Shown here: positions 1-5,448 of the stretch, piece after piece | How the letters are laid out: the number at the start of each line of letters is the position of its first letter | Position numbering within the stretch: position 1 is the first letter of the stretch | Origin: DATJHM01 sp035493895 | GTDB taxonomy: Bacteria; Chloroflexota; Ktedonobacteria; Ktedonobacterales; Ktedonobacteraceae | DNA length: 5,487 nucleotides | Reading direction: 5' to 3' | NCBI GenBank assembly: GCA_035493895.1 | Contig: DATJHM010000344.1 | Span: forward strand, 1-5,487 | Program-made: the position numbers and the translations under genes | The notes under the pieces: model-generated | Told to the model about the DNA's origin: nothing | What the model saw: only the letters and a program-made list of their open reading frames with translations | The model's database searches: none

Positions 1-461
1 CTACCGAACGCGTTCTGCTCGCAGGCAAAACCAATATCTTTCTGAGCGGCGAATACGTTGGCACCAGCGCAATTAACCAGATTGCGCCCACCGAGGAACT
101 CAAACTCTTTCTGGGCATTGACGATAATATCAAGGTCAAACACGAGCTGATTGAGAAGGGCGTCGATAAAGGCAATCTCCTCCAGCGCGATGTACGCGTC
201 ACCACGTATGCATATCGCATCACGGTCCATAACTATACAGCACTGCCAAAAAAGATCGTGGTCCGCGACCACCTGCCAGTCTCCAATCACGAACGCATCA
301 AAATCAAAATTCAGACTATCCAACCAACGCCCGCCGAACGCGATAAACTTGAAATGCTGGAATGGCGCTTCCCACTTCCCGCCGATAAAGAACAAAAAAT
401 CGAGTATCGCTTCACCGTAGAATACCCCCAGGACATGCAGGTCATCGGCCTACCATCATAA
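1..461 (+). CDS. C-terminal part of a DUF4139 / mucoidy inhibitor MuiA family protein (5' end outside window)
   Basis: The open frame enters from the left edge (first full codon at position 3) and gives 152 residues before TAA at 459-461. The start is outside the window. I recognise the end of the DUF4139 domain from its pattern. It has a segment like FLSGEYVGTSAI, then LFLGIDDNIKVKHEL, then a beta-rich stretch YRITVHNYTALPKKIVVRD, then DHLPVS, and finally LEWRFPLPADKEQKIEYRF leading to EYPQDMQVIGL. Family members are usually about 500-600 residues, with a coiled-coil N-terminal half and this beta-rich C-terminal half, so roughly a quarter to a third is visible. MuiA was named for an effect on mucoidy; the biochemical role of the family is not established. 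No membrane segment or signal can be seen in this part. The gene converges on the acetyltransferase gene, and a hairpin at 501-534 probably ends its transcript. The family call is confident; the function is not. Confidence 0.85.
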   Translation, partial: TERVLLAGKTNIFLSGEYVGTSAINQIAPTEELKLFLGIDDNIKVKHELIEKGVDKGNLLQRDVRVTTYAYRITVHNYTALPKKIVVRDHLPVSNHERIKIKIQTIQPTPAERDKLEMLEWRFPLPADKEQKIEYRFTVEYPQDMQVIGLPS

Positions 462-478
462 TTCGCGAGAACGAATTA
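459..478. other. Small hairpin overlapping the stop codon of the DUF4139 gene
   Basis: Arms TAATTCG (459-465) and CGAATTA (472-478) pair perfectly over 7 bp around a 6-nt loop, and the stop codon is the first part of the left arm. The stem is AT-rich and no T run follows it. It may protect the mRNA end or be chance; a terminator is less likely. Confidence 0.35.
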
Positions 479-500
479 ACCACTCTCACCCTGACCAGTA

Positions 501-534
501 GGGGCGCGGTGCAGCGATAGCGGAACTGCGCCCC
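501..534 (+). terminator. GC-rich hairpin, likely transcript end of the DUF4139 gene
   Basis: The arms GGGGCGCGGT (501-510) and ACTGCGCCCC (525-534) make a 10-bp stem around a 14-nt loop, starting 39 nt after the DUF4139 stop codon. One pair (508/527) is G-U when read on the + strand and would be an A-C mismatch on the - strand, so the RNA probably comes from the + strand. C-rich sequence rather than a T tract follows, so it is not a textbook intrinsic terminator. It may stop transcription without a U run or mainly protect the 3' end. Confidence 0.5.
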
Positions 535-546
535 CGTCCCCCACCG

Positions 547-587
547 GCTATCTCGCCCTCACCCATGCTTCTCGAGTGCGAGATAGC
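547..587. repeat. Perfect 10-bp inverted repeat between the convergent genes
   Basis: GGCTATCTCGCC-like sequence contains the arm GCTATCTCGC (547-556), which is exactly complementary to GCGAGATAGC (578-587). The spacer is 21 nt and contains CTCGAG. It sits midway between the two proposed terminators and has no T run on either side. It could be a bidirectional transcript-end hairpin, a REP-like element or a protein-binding site. Confidence 0.45.
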
Positions 588-626
588 GAATGGCGTCCGG
601 CCAGCCTATCACACATCCCGTTTCTC

Positions 627-660
627 AAACGAGAATAGGGAACCCTTCTCCCCATTCTCG
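627..660 (-). terminator. Likely intrinsic terminator of the acetyltransferase gene
   Basis: Read on the - strand, CGAGAATGGGG (660-650) pairs with CCCTATTCTCG (640-630) as an 11-bp stem with a 9-nt loop, followed by TTT (629-627). It starts 23 nt after the acetyltransferase stop codon at 684-686. The pair 653/637 is G-U on the - strand but would be an A-C mismatch on the + strand, which supports leftward transcription. The T run is short. A competing small hairpin (622-626 with 631-635) overlaps one arm. Confidence 0.6.
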
Positions 661-683
661 GTGAACGAGACTACCACTCCCAT

Positions 684-1325
684 TTACTCTTTCTCCGAAT
701 GTCCACGCAATTCATCAGGCACCAATATCCGACCAAGCACCGGACTGACAAACTCCGTGGCAAGGCAATCCATATAGACGATATCCCAGAGCTTTCCGCC
801 CATGAACTTTGCCTGCCTTCGTCGCCCAATTTCGCGAAAACCAGCTTTGGCATAGGCACGCTGCGCCGCCAGATTATATTCCCACGTTTCCAGAGCTACG
901 CTGTGCAAACCGAGCGCAGTAAATGCATAATCAAGCGTCAGGCGAACTGCCTCTGTTCCATAACCACGCCCACGATAGTCCGCCTCGCCAATCTCAATAC
1001 CAAAATCTGCTCTACGATCTCGATAATTGATATCTCCCAGATCTGTTCTCCCGATAGGACGCAATGTCGCATAATCATAGACGGTGAAGTAGACAACGCG
1101 GCGTTTCTGTTCCTCCGCAACCTCCTTCTCATATGCAGCCTGAATCTCTTCAAGCGTTGAAGGCCGTGGAATATGCAATGTACGCAGAACGGCGAAGTCA
1201 TTAACCCAACGATGGTAGAGCGGCACCAGATCGCGCCGGATCGGACCCAACGCAACTTTCTCTCCGATAATGCTCATAACCGGGCTCTCCGGCACGTGTG
1301 TCTGCTGATCCTGTGACTGTTCCAT
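684..1325 (-). CDS. GNAT family N-acetyltransferase, RimJ/RimL-like (Acetyltransf_3 type)
   Basis: This 213-residue protein is predicted to transfer an acetyl group from acetyl-CoA to an amine; the acceptor is unknown. Residues 21-40 (GEKVALGPIRRDLVPLYHRW) form the usual N-terminal start of RimJ/RimL-like GNATs. GIEIG at 109-113 is the core strand. RGRGYG at 118-123 is the acetyl-CoA pyrophosphate loop (R/Q-x-x-G-x-G/A). N151 in WEYNLAAQRAYAKAGF, followed by Y158, fits motif B. About 27 residues after the core (187-213) form a tail without a recognised motif. I chose ATG at 1323-1325 because AAAGGA (1343-1338) lies 12 nt upstream. ATG at 1275-1277, with GGAG 9 nt upstream, is a real alternative and gives 197 residues that start near the domain. 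The frame is open back to an ATG at 1424, but that start lies inside a hairpin and is unlikely. Relatives include ribosomal-protein, polyamine and antibiotic acetyltransferases; the sequence does not decide among these. The long upstream leader suggests attenuation control. Confidence 0.88.
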   Translation of the reverse strand: MEQSQDQQTHVPESPVMSIIGEKVALGPIRRDLVPLYHRWVNDFAVLRTLHIPRPSTLEEIQAAYEKEVAEEQKRRVVYFTVYDYATLRPIGRTDLGDINYRDRRADFGIEIGEADYRGRGYGTEAVRLTLDYAFTALGLHSVALETWEYNLAAQRAYAKAGFREIGRRRQAKFMGGKLWDIVYMDCLATEFVSPVLGRILVPDELRGHSEKE

Positions 1326-1337
1326 TCTCTCTCTGTT

Positions 1338-1343
1338 CCTTTC
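1338..1343 (-). promoter_or_regulatory. Ribosome binding site for the acetyltransferase (ATG at 1325)
   Basis: On the - strand, AAAGGA (1343-1338) is followed by 12 nt (CAGAGAGAGA-rich) before ATG. The spacing is slightly long but usable. A competing GGAG lies 9 nt before the ATG at 1277, so the start is not settled. Confidence 0.45.
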
Positions 1344-1378
1344 ACAATATAGGTGAGGGAGCACACCAGACGAGCCAG

Positions 1379-1431
1379 AAAAACGGAGAAACCGTGGACA
1401 GCAAGCTCGGCACGCTCGCCTCACGGTTTCT
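1379..1431 (-). terminator. Second terminator-like hairpin in the acetyltransferase leader
   Basis: On the - strand, AGAAACCGTG (1431-1422) pairs perfectly with CACGGTTTCT (1396-1387). Inside, GCGAGC (1419-1414) pairs with GCTTGC (1406-1401) around a 7-nt loop, with one G-U pair that would be A-C on the + strand. After the stem comes CCG and then TTTTT (1383-1379). This is a strong two-part hairpin ending 53 nt before the acetyltransferase ATG. Free segment 4 of the upstream attenuator carries TCGCCT (1466-1461), complementary to AGGCGA (1421-1416) in this hairpin, so the two could be coupled. Confidence 0.55.
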
Positions 1432-1451
1432 TTCTCTGGTCAGGGAAGCAT

Positions 1452-1482
1452 AAAAGCCGCAGGCGATACTATCACCCACGGC
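1452..1482 (-). terminator. Attenuator terminator hairpin (segments 3:4) with U run
   Basis: On the - strand, GCCGTGGGTGA (1482-1472) pairs with TCGCCTGCGGC (1466-1456) around the 5-nt loop TAGTA, followed directly by TTTT (1455-1452). Three of the eleven pairs are G-U on this strand and would be A-C mismatches on the other strand, so the structure makes sense only in a leftward transcript. The left arm can pair instead with 1559-1551 in the leader ORF, which would prevent terminator formation. Confidence 0.65.
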
Positions 1483-1511
1483 CTTTTTTCTGTCGTTTCT
1501 GTTTGTAGAGG

Positions 1512-1643
1512 TTAACAACACCTCCTGAACCTGAAAAAGGGCACAGTACAGCCGTGGGCCAGCGACTGATGTGTGCAATGCCCACAACAACGAGTACGAA
1601 AACCGTACTTGCGCATGAATTTTACGACGACTATACTATGCAT
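1512..1643 (-). CDS. Putative cysteine-rich leader peptide, 43 residues
   Basis: ATG at 1643-1641 opens a 43-codon frame ending at TAA (1514-1512), between the leftward promoter and the attenuator. The peptide has six Cys, including a Cys-Cys-Gly-His-Cys run at residues 19-23 and a C-terminal Arg-Cys-Cys, plus four His. The RCCGHC codons overlie segment 1 (1588-1580) and codons 29-31 (Ala-His-Gly) overlie segment 2. A ribosome waiting at the Cys codons would therefore mask segment 1 and leave segment 2 free. The ribosome site is weak: GAGAAAG (1657-1651) ends 7 nt before the ATG. A second in-frame ATG at 1616 has no visible site. The product resembles no protein I know and is probably not functional in itself. 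The ORF could be chance; its placement is the main support. Confidence 0.45.
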   Translation of the reverse strand: MHSIVVVKFMRKYGFRTRCCGHCTHQSLAHGCTVPFFRFRRCC

Positions 1644-1691
1644 CTGTAATCTTTCTCACGACAGGAGTCTACAGGCTGCTTCTCCTGACAC

Positions 1692-1727
1692 TAGCAAAAT
1701 ACTACCTGAGTTTTCATGCAGCGTCAA
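1692..1727 (-). promoter_or_regulatory. Leftward sigma70-like promoter for the acetyltransferase leader
   Basis: On the - strand, TTGACG (1727-1722) is followed by a 17-nt spacer and TAGTAT (1704-1699). The -35 matches 5 of 6 consensus bases and the -10 matches 4 of 6 (TATAAT), with ideal spacing. Transcription should start near A at 1692, 49 nt before the leader ORF and about 367 nt before the acetyltransferase ATG. Confidence 0.6.
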
Positions 1728-1747
1728 GACCAGCTCTATCAGATATG

Positions 1748-1783
1748 TTGACATAATACATGTTTTCCACTATGATGAGCGTA
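1748..1783 (+). promoter_or_regulatory. Rightward sigma70-like promoter for the HEAT-like gene
   Basis: TTGACA (1748-1753), a 17-nt spacer and TATGAT (1771-1776) make a near-consensus promoter (6 of 6 and 5 of 6). The predicted start of transcription is about A1783, giving an untranslated leader of about 74 nt. GAGCG (1777-1781) and CGCTC (1786-1790) form a small palindrome centred on the start point; it could be an operator for a repressor or an early RNA hairpin. The -35 box lies 20 bp from that of the leftward promoter, so a regulator bound between them (1728-1747) could affect both. Confidence 0.75.
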
Positions 1784-1824
1784 CGCGCTCCCTTTTTACC
1801 TCTCCATTAATGAATAGATGCACT

Positions 1825-1846
1825 GGCCCATGCATACATCAGGGCC
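1825..1846 (+). promoter_or_regulatory. Weak ribosome-site region before the HEAT-like gene, in a small hairpin
   Basis: The only Shine-Dalgarno-like sequence before ATG 1857 is AGGG at 1841-1844, 12 nt upstream. GGGCC (1842-1846) can pair with GGCCC (1825-1829) around a 12-nt loop and would hide it. Translation may be weak or controlled, but a 5-bp stem is poor evidence. Confidence 0.3.
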
Positions 1847-1856
1847 TTATGATTTC

Positions 1857-4800
1857 ATGACAGTAGAACAGCTCCTACAAGAGCTTGAAGCATTGACCCA
1901 CAAAGCCCGCATCCGTCGCATGATCGACCTTGGACGCTCTGCGGCACAAGATCCTGAAATTGCAGCGATCTTGACCACCCTGAAGCAGGGAGACTTTTAC
2001 CAGCGTTTCCTCGCGCTCCACTCCTGCTTCAGCAGCCACGATGGATCACATGTCCTGCACGCACTCACTGACCCATCGCGCATCGTTCGCGGTCTTGCCA
2101 TTCATCTCACTACACTGGCCTGCACCGAAGAACAGCTGGAGCAAGCACTGACGATTGTGCCCCGCGATGGACGCCTGCCCCTGCTCTGGAAGCTCTATCA
2201 CTACGGCTACCGTACGCTCATCGACGATTTTCTTGAGTATCTGGCCTCCACGAACGATCCCCAATTGCAAAAACTTCTCCCCAGCGGCTCATCTACACTT
2301 GTACGTCGCTTTATCGCACGCTTTCAGCGCAGCATGGACCTGGCAGATTGGCGTCGGCTCGCACGCCGCCACCCTGCAATTGCCTTTGAGCTACTCCAGA
2401 CCAGAGCAGAGACCACTACCAACCTCGATTTGCAACTTCTCTCTTTCGTCAATGGCATTCTCCCTATTCTGACAAACAAGCAACCAGATCTAGCCATGCT
2501 GCTGGTCAGGACACTGGCACGTTCTACCTCACTCACCCGTATTAATATGCAAGCGTTGAGCTTGCGGCGACCGGTGGAGCTGATTGATCTGATTCTGCAA
2601 GAAGGAGGAGACGGACTCGAAGAGATAAACCTCGATCAGATCGTACACGCACTTGATGACGCCCGTCTCTTTGCCCTGGCAGAAATACGCCCTGCGGAAC
2701 TGGAATACTCCTATTGTTGGCTCGATCAAATGAAAAATCCTGCCAGACGCGCTACACTCTATTCCGCCTTCGTCCAGACCTGGCATAATCGCAATGTTTG
2801 CATGCCAGCATCGACGGTAGCCCTCTTACCACGTACTCTGCGCGAACAGGAAGCACGCCGTCACCTGGCACTCCTCACCCTGGCAACTCGTCCTGAAGAG
2901 CGCCTCCTATACGCCGCATTTTTACCCTGGGATGAAGCTCGCAGCCTCCTCGACCCGTTTCTCCATGACCCTCACATCAAAATACGCACGATCGTCTTAA
3001 CCACATTGACACAATGCGTGCGTTATGAGCGAGAGCGCTTACCCGCTTTGTTGTCGATCTTACTCATGCATCTCAACGAACCCGACCCGCTGCGTGGAGC
3101 AATAGTAGACAAGCTGGAAGAACTCCCTCAAAACATCTGGCAGCAGAGCCACCTCGACTCCCTTGCACAGATCATCCACGCGGTCGTAAACGCTTTTGAC
3201 ACCTCCTCGTTCACCGTAGGCGCGCTATCACTCTTGATGGTCAAACTATTCGCATATGCGCCAGAATGGAGTGCAACACAGTTCGCATCAATCGTACAGG
3301 CGCATGGTCTCACCTTTACCTACAAAGGCGTTGACAGGTTCTCAGATGCTGATGTTCGACGTTTTGCTCCAGCTCTACGGCCAATACTGCTCTCCTGGGC
3401 CGAGAACAAAAACGAAACTGCATTAAACGATGCACTCTCTTTGCTCGGCAAACGTGTGCACGTGTTTGACGAACTGCTGGATGCGCTCGAACTACTCCTC
3501 CATCGTGGCACTTCTTTCGAATTCGGCAATACCATCCTATCCAATCTCATCAAATATCGACCAGCACGCACCGCACAACTCATTCCCGAGTTGCTCCAGG
3601 GAGATCGCAATTGGATTACCTATCCAGCCGTATCTACGTATCTATTCCAGCAAAGACAGGATTTACTCACGCCCTTCCTGGGCCAAAGAAAATATAGCAA
3701 GCTTTTTAATGACCCCAGGAGCACAAACTTCAGAAGACAATGGCGCGAGCACGCACCTCTCACCAGAGGTTTCGCACGCTGGACCTCTCGGCAACAGACC
3801 ATCTTCGCTCACACGCTTCTCAAAGAGATACATGATGAGACCAACGATCAGCAAACCATCATCCGCGCTATCACTCAGCTCACAGCATTGCCCGCTATTC
3901 CCGCCAAACATCTGATCACTCTGACAAATAGCCAGCGCCCAATCGTCCGTGATGCGGCCATGATTCACTTGAGCAGGCTCGATACCAGCCAGGGCATACC
4001 ACTATTATTGAAAGCGCTGCACGATCAGCGCGCTGTCAGAGCAATCTATGCCCTGCGCCCATTTTTGCTCACCATCCCTGTTCAACAAGCTCTGGCAATC
4101 CTGCGCACGATCCCATTCACAAAGGTGACGGTTGCCAAAGAAAAAGTACGTCTTCTGGGCGAGCTACCTGGCGAGGAGGCATACCAGGAACTCCTGGCTC
4201 TGGACGCTCAGGAGTTGCACCGCGATGTCCGTGTTGCCCTGCTACGCGCGTTATGGTTCCACTTAGAGCGGGACGAGACATGGCATATCCTGGAACGCGA
4301 GGCTCGCTCAACCGATATAATACTCGCTCTGAGCACGGTACGCATGAGCATTGACTACGAGAAGGCTAAAGAATATCGAGTTCGAGAACGTATTCGGCGG
4401 CGGAGACAACGTAGCCTGTATGCCATGTCAAGTTTTTCATGGCTCGCTGAGTGGAACCCTTTGACTATGGCGAGTCTGTCCGGGGAATATCTCTCACCAA
4501 AGGCGCAACAACGCCTGATGCTTCTTTTTGCATCACTGCTTGATCGCCCCGAAATAGAAGTGCGCGCCTCGGTACTCAGAGATTGTACACGCCTTGCCGG
4601 AGCCGATGAGGGACAACGCTTATTATCACGATTACTGGAGGCTCTACACTCGGACAACGAAGATATCTGCACAGCGGCATCCAAAGCTATCTTTGGCACC
4701 TGTGTCGCCGACGATGCGCCACTCATCGCGCAAGCTATCGGACGTCTCCTCCCTCATCGCCGCGCACTCCAGACAGCTCTACAGGTACTACAGGAAGCAC

Positions 4801-5255
4801 TTTTTGCCCAGAAGCGGCAACTCCTTCCAGCAATAAGAGCCATTCTAGACACGCTGGCAACTGACCCGGTTACTATTAAATTACGTATTGATCTGGCAAT
4901 CGCCTTGCTCCCCTGGGATGAAATTGCGGCCTTGCTGGAGATGGCTGTAACCAGAGAGGAATTACATGCCGGAGCGCTCAATCAGGCATGTAATTTGCTA
5001 CACACAATGATCGATAGATATGCAGGCACACGTAGACCCGATGTGAAAAATATGCTCTATCTGGAAAAACGCTTGTCAGCCAGCCACGACGAACGCTTGC
5101 GCAGAATCGCGCTGGCTGCCCTCATCACTCAGTCCAATTTGCCAGAGGGCTGGAATGAAGAGCAACGTGCACGCTTACAAATCTACCGCGCCGACCCATC
5201 CGTGCTCGTTCGTGCCACAGCGCAATTCACCTTTCCCCCCGTTAAAGAAGAATAA
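1857..5255 (+). CDS. Large HEAT-like repeat (alpha-solenoid) protein, 1132 residues, function unknown
   Basis: The protein is almost wholly helical, with paired amphipathic helices and no signal peptide or membrane segment, so it is probably a cytosolic scaffold or binding protein. HEAT-type units with the D-P-x-x-x-V-R / V-R-x-x-A signature are clearest at residues 69-84 (DPSRIVRGLAIHL), 370-386 (DPHIKIRTIVL), 692-734 (two units, QRPIVRDAAMIHL and RAVRAIYAL), 788-805 (RDVRVALLRAL), 896-915 (DRPEIEVRASVL), 1077-1090 (DERLRRIALAAL) and 1112-1124 (DPSVLVRATAQF). The middle is more diverged. A very basic patch, RERIRRRRQRS, lies at 843-853. LPWDE occurs at 356-360 and again at 1018-1022. No catalytic domain is visible. 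I chose ATG 1857 because MTVEQLLQELEALTHKARIRRM starts a natural helix; ATGs at 1818 and 1830 have no ribosome site. The gene has its own promoter, diverges from the acetyltransferase gene and has no visible operon partner. The repeat class is fairly sure; the role is not. Confidence 0.85.
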   Translation: MTVEQLLQELEALTHKARIRRMIDLGRSAAQDPEIAAILTTLKQGDFYQRFLALHSCFSSHDGSHVLHALTDPSRIVRGLAIHLTTLACTEEQLEQALTIVPRDGRLPLLWKLYHYGYRTLIDDFLEYLASTNDPQLQKLLPSGSSTLVRRFIARFQRSMDLADWRRLARRHPAIAFELLQTRAETTTNLDLQLLSFVNGILPILTNKQPDLAMLLVRTLARSTSLTRINMQALSLRRPVELIDLILQEGGDGLEEINLDQIVHALDDARLFALAEIRPAELEYSYCWLDQMKNPARRATLYSAFVQTWHNRNVCMPASTVALLPRTLREQEARRHLALLTLATRPEERLLYAAFLPWDEARSLLDPFLHDPHIKIRTIVLTTLTQCVRYERERLPALLSILLMHLNEPDPLRGAIVDKLEELPQNIWQQSHLDSLAQIIHAVVNAFDTSSFTVGALSLLMVKLFAYAPEWSATQFASIVQAHGLTFTYKGVDRFSDADVRRFAPALRPILLSWAENKNETALNDALSLLGKRVHVFDELLDALELLLHRGTSFEFGNTILSNLIKYRPARTAQLIPELLQGDRNWITYPAVSTYLFQQRQDLLTPFLGQRKYSKLFNDPRSTNFRRQWREHAPLTRGFARWTSRQQTIFAHTLLKEIHDETNDQQTIIRAITQLTALPAIPAKHLITLTNSQRPIVRDAAMIHLSRLDTSQGIPLLLKALHDQRAVRAIYALRPFLLTIPVQQALAILRTIPFTKVTVAKEKVRLLGELPGEEAYQELLALDAQELHRDVRVALLRALWFHLERDETWHILEREARSTDIILALSTVRMSIDYEKAKEYRVRERIRRRRQRSLYAMSSFSWLAEWNPLTMASLSGEYLSPKAQQRLMLLFASLLDRPEIEVRASVLRDCTRLAGADEGQRLLSRLLEALHSDNEDICTAASKAIFGTCVADDAPLIAQAIGRLLPHRRALQTALQVLQEALFAQKRQLLPAIRAILDTLATDPVTIKLRIDLAIALLPWDEIAALLEMAVTREELHAGALNQACNLLHTMIDRYAGTRRPDVKNMLYLEKRLSASHDERLRRIALAALITQSNLPEGWNEEQRARLQIYRADPSVLVRATAQFTFPPVKEE

Positions 5256-5284
5256 CCAGATACAAAAAACAAAATCATAAATCT

Positions 5285-5303
5285 GGGCGGGGTGTTCCCG
5301 CCC
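5285..5303 (+). terminator. GC-rich hairpin after the HEAT-like gene
   Basis: GGGCGGG (5285-5291) and CCCGCCC (5297-5303) form a perfect 7-bp stem with a 5-nt loop, starting 30 nt after the stop codon. No T run follows (CTCCGGCC). It is probably the transcript end, or the left part of the repeat element that follows. Confidence 0.5.
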
Positions 5304-5324
5304 CTCCGGCCTTCTCGAACAAAC

Positions 5325-5431
5325 GCTGAGGTAGGGATCGCGCTTTATGCCGATCCAATACGCATCAACCTAAGGGGCGAAATGGCCGGTGGGGGTCGTG
5401 GGCCGGCATAAAGCCCGGTCCCTACCTCAGC
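5325..5431. repeat. Long imperfect inverted repeat, possible MITE or REP-like element
   Basis: The left arm (5325-5356) and right arm (5400-5431) match as reverse complements at 28 of 32 positions, around a 43-nt spacer. Each arm contains two perfect blocks. The outer block is CTGAGGTAGGGA on the left against TCCCTACCTCAG on the right. The inner block is GCTTTATGCCG against CGGCATAAAGC. The mismatches are clustered at 5338, 5341 and 5353-5354. No target-site duplication or transposase is visible. The look is that of a dispersed intergenic repeat, and I have an unverified impression of similar sequence in Ktedonobacteria. A large structured RNA is an alternative. Confidence 0.6.
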
Positions 5432-5448
5432 CATTCTTCGAGGAATGG
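5431..5448. repeat. Small hairpin adjoining the long inverted repeat
   Basis: CCATTC (5431-5436) pairs with GAATGG (5443-5448) around a 6-nt loop. It abuts the long inverted repeat with one shared base. It may be part of the same element, which seems to continue to the window edge. Nothing further is recognised in 5449-5487. Confidence 0.4.

Larger units (their letters stand above)
1326..1692 (-). promoter_or_regulatory. Long structured 5' leader of the acetyltransferase mRNA (candidate attenuator)
   Basis: The leader runs about 367 nt from the predicted start of transcription (about 1692) to the acetyltransferase ATG. All coordinates here read leftward on the - strand. It holds a 43-codon ORF (1643-1512), a small hairpin (1609-1593, 6-bp stem), and four segments. 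Segment 1 is 1588-1580, segment 2 is 1559-1551, segment 3 is 1482-1472 and segment 4 is 1466-1456. Segments 1:2 pair over 9 bp (two G-U), 2:3 over 8 Watson-Crick pairs plus flanking G-U, and 3:4 over 11 bp (three G-U). The pairings exclude one another, as in trp-type attenuators. A hairpin at 1524-1508 hides an AGGAGG that has no well-spaced start codon after it. A second terminator-like hairpin lies at 1431-1379. I recognise no known riboswitch class here. The pairings are seen in the sequence; regulation is inferred. Confidence 0.6.

Noticed and set aside
699..1160. A 153-codon + strand frame opposite the acetyltransferase
   Set aside because: It is a shadow of the acetyltransferase gene, whose frame carries clear GNAT motifs.
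1342..1590. An 82-codon - strand frame (TTG start) across the leader, with AGGAGG inside it
   Set aside because: It covers both terminator hairpins and has no recognisable domain. The AGGAGG at 1526-1521 has no start codon at usable spacing and sits in a small hairpin.
1609..1637. A possible rightward promoter, TTGCGC-N17-TATACT
   Set aside because: The -35 matches only 3 of 6 bases, it lies inside the leader ORF on the opposite strand, and a much better rightward promoter exists at 1748-1776.
1326..1692. A known riboswitch or T-box in the leader
   Set aside because: I looked for TPP, SAM, c-di-GMP, c-di-AMP, fluoride and T-box core sequences and found none that fit.
1573..1860. A 95-codon + strand frame between the divergent genes
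   Set aside because: It runs antisense over the acetyltransferase leader and through both promoters, has no ribosome site, and its composition is not protein-like.
3430..3915. A 161-codon frame and many shorter frames inside the HEAT-like gene, on both strands
   Set aside because: They are shadows in other frames of a continuous 1132-codon gene with coherent repeats.
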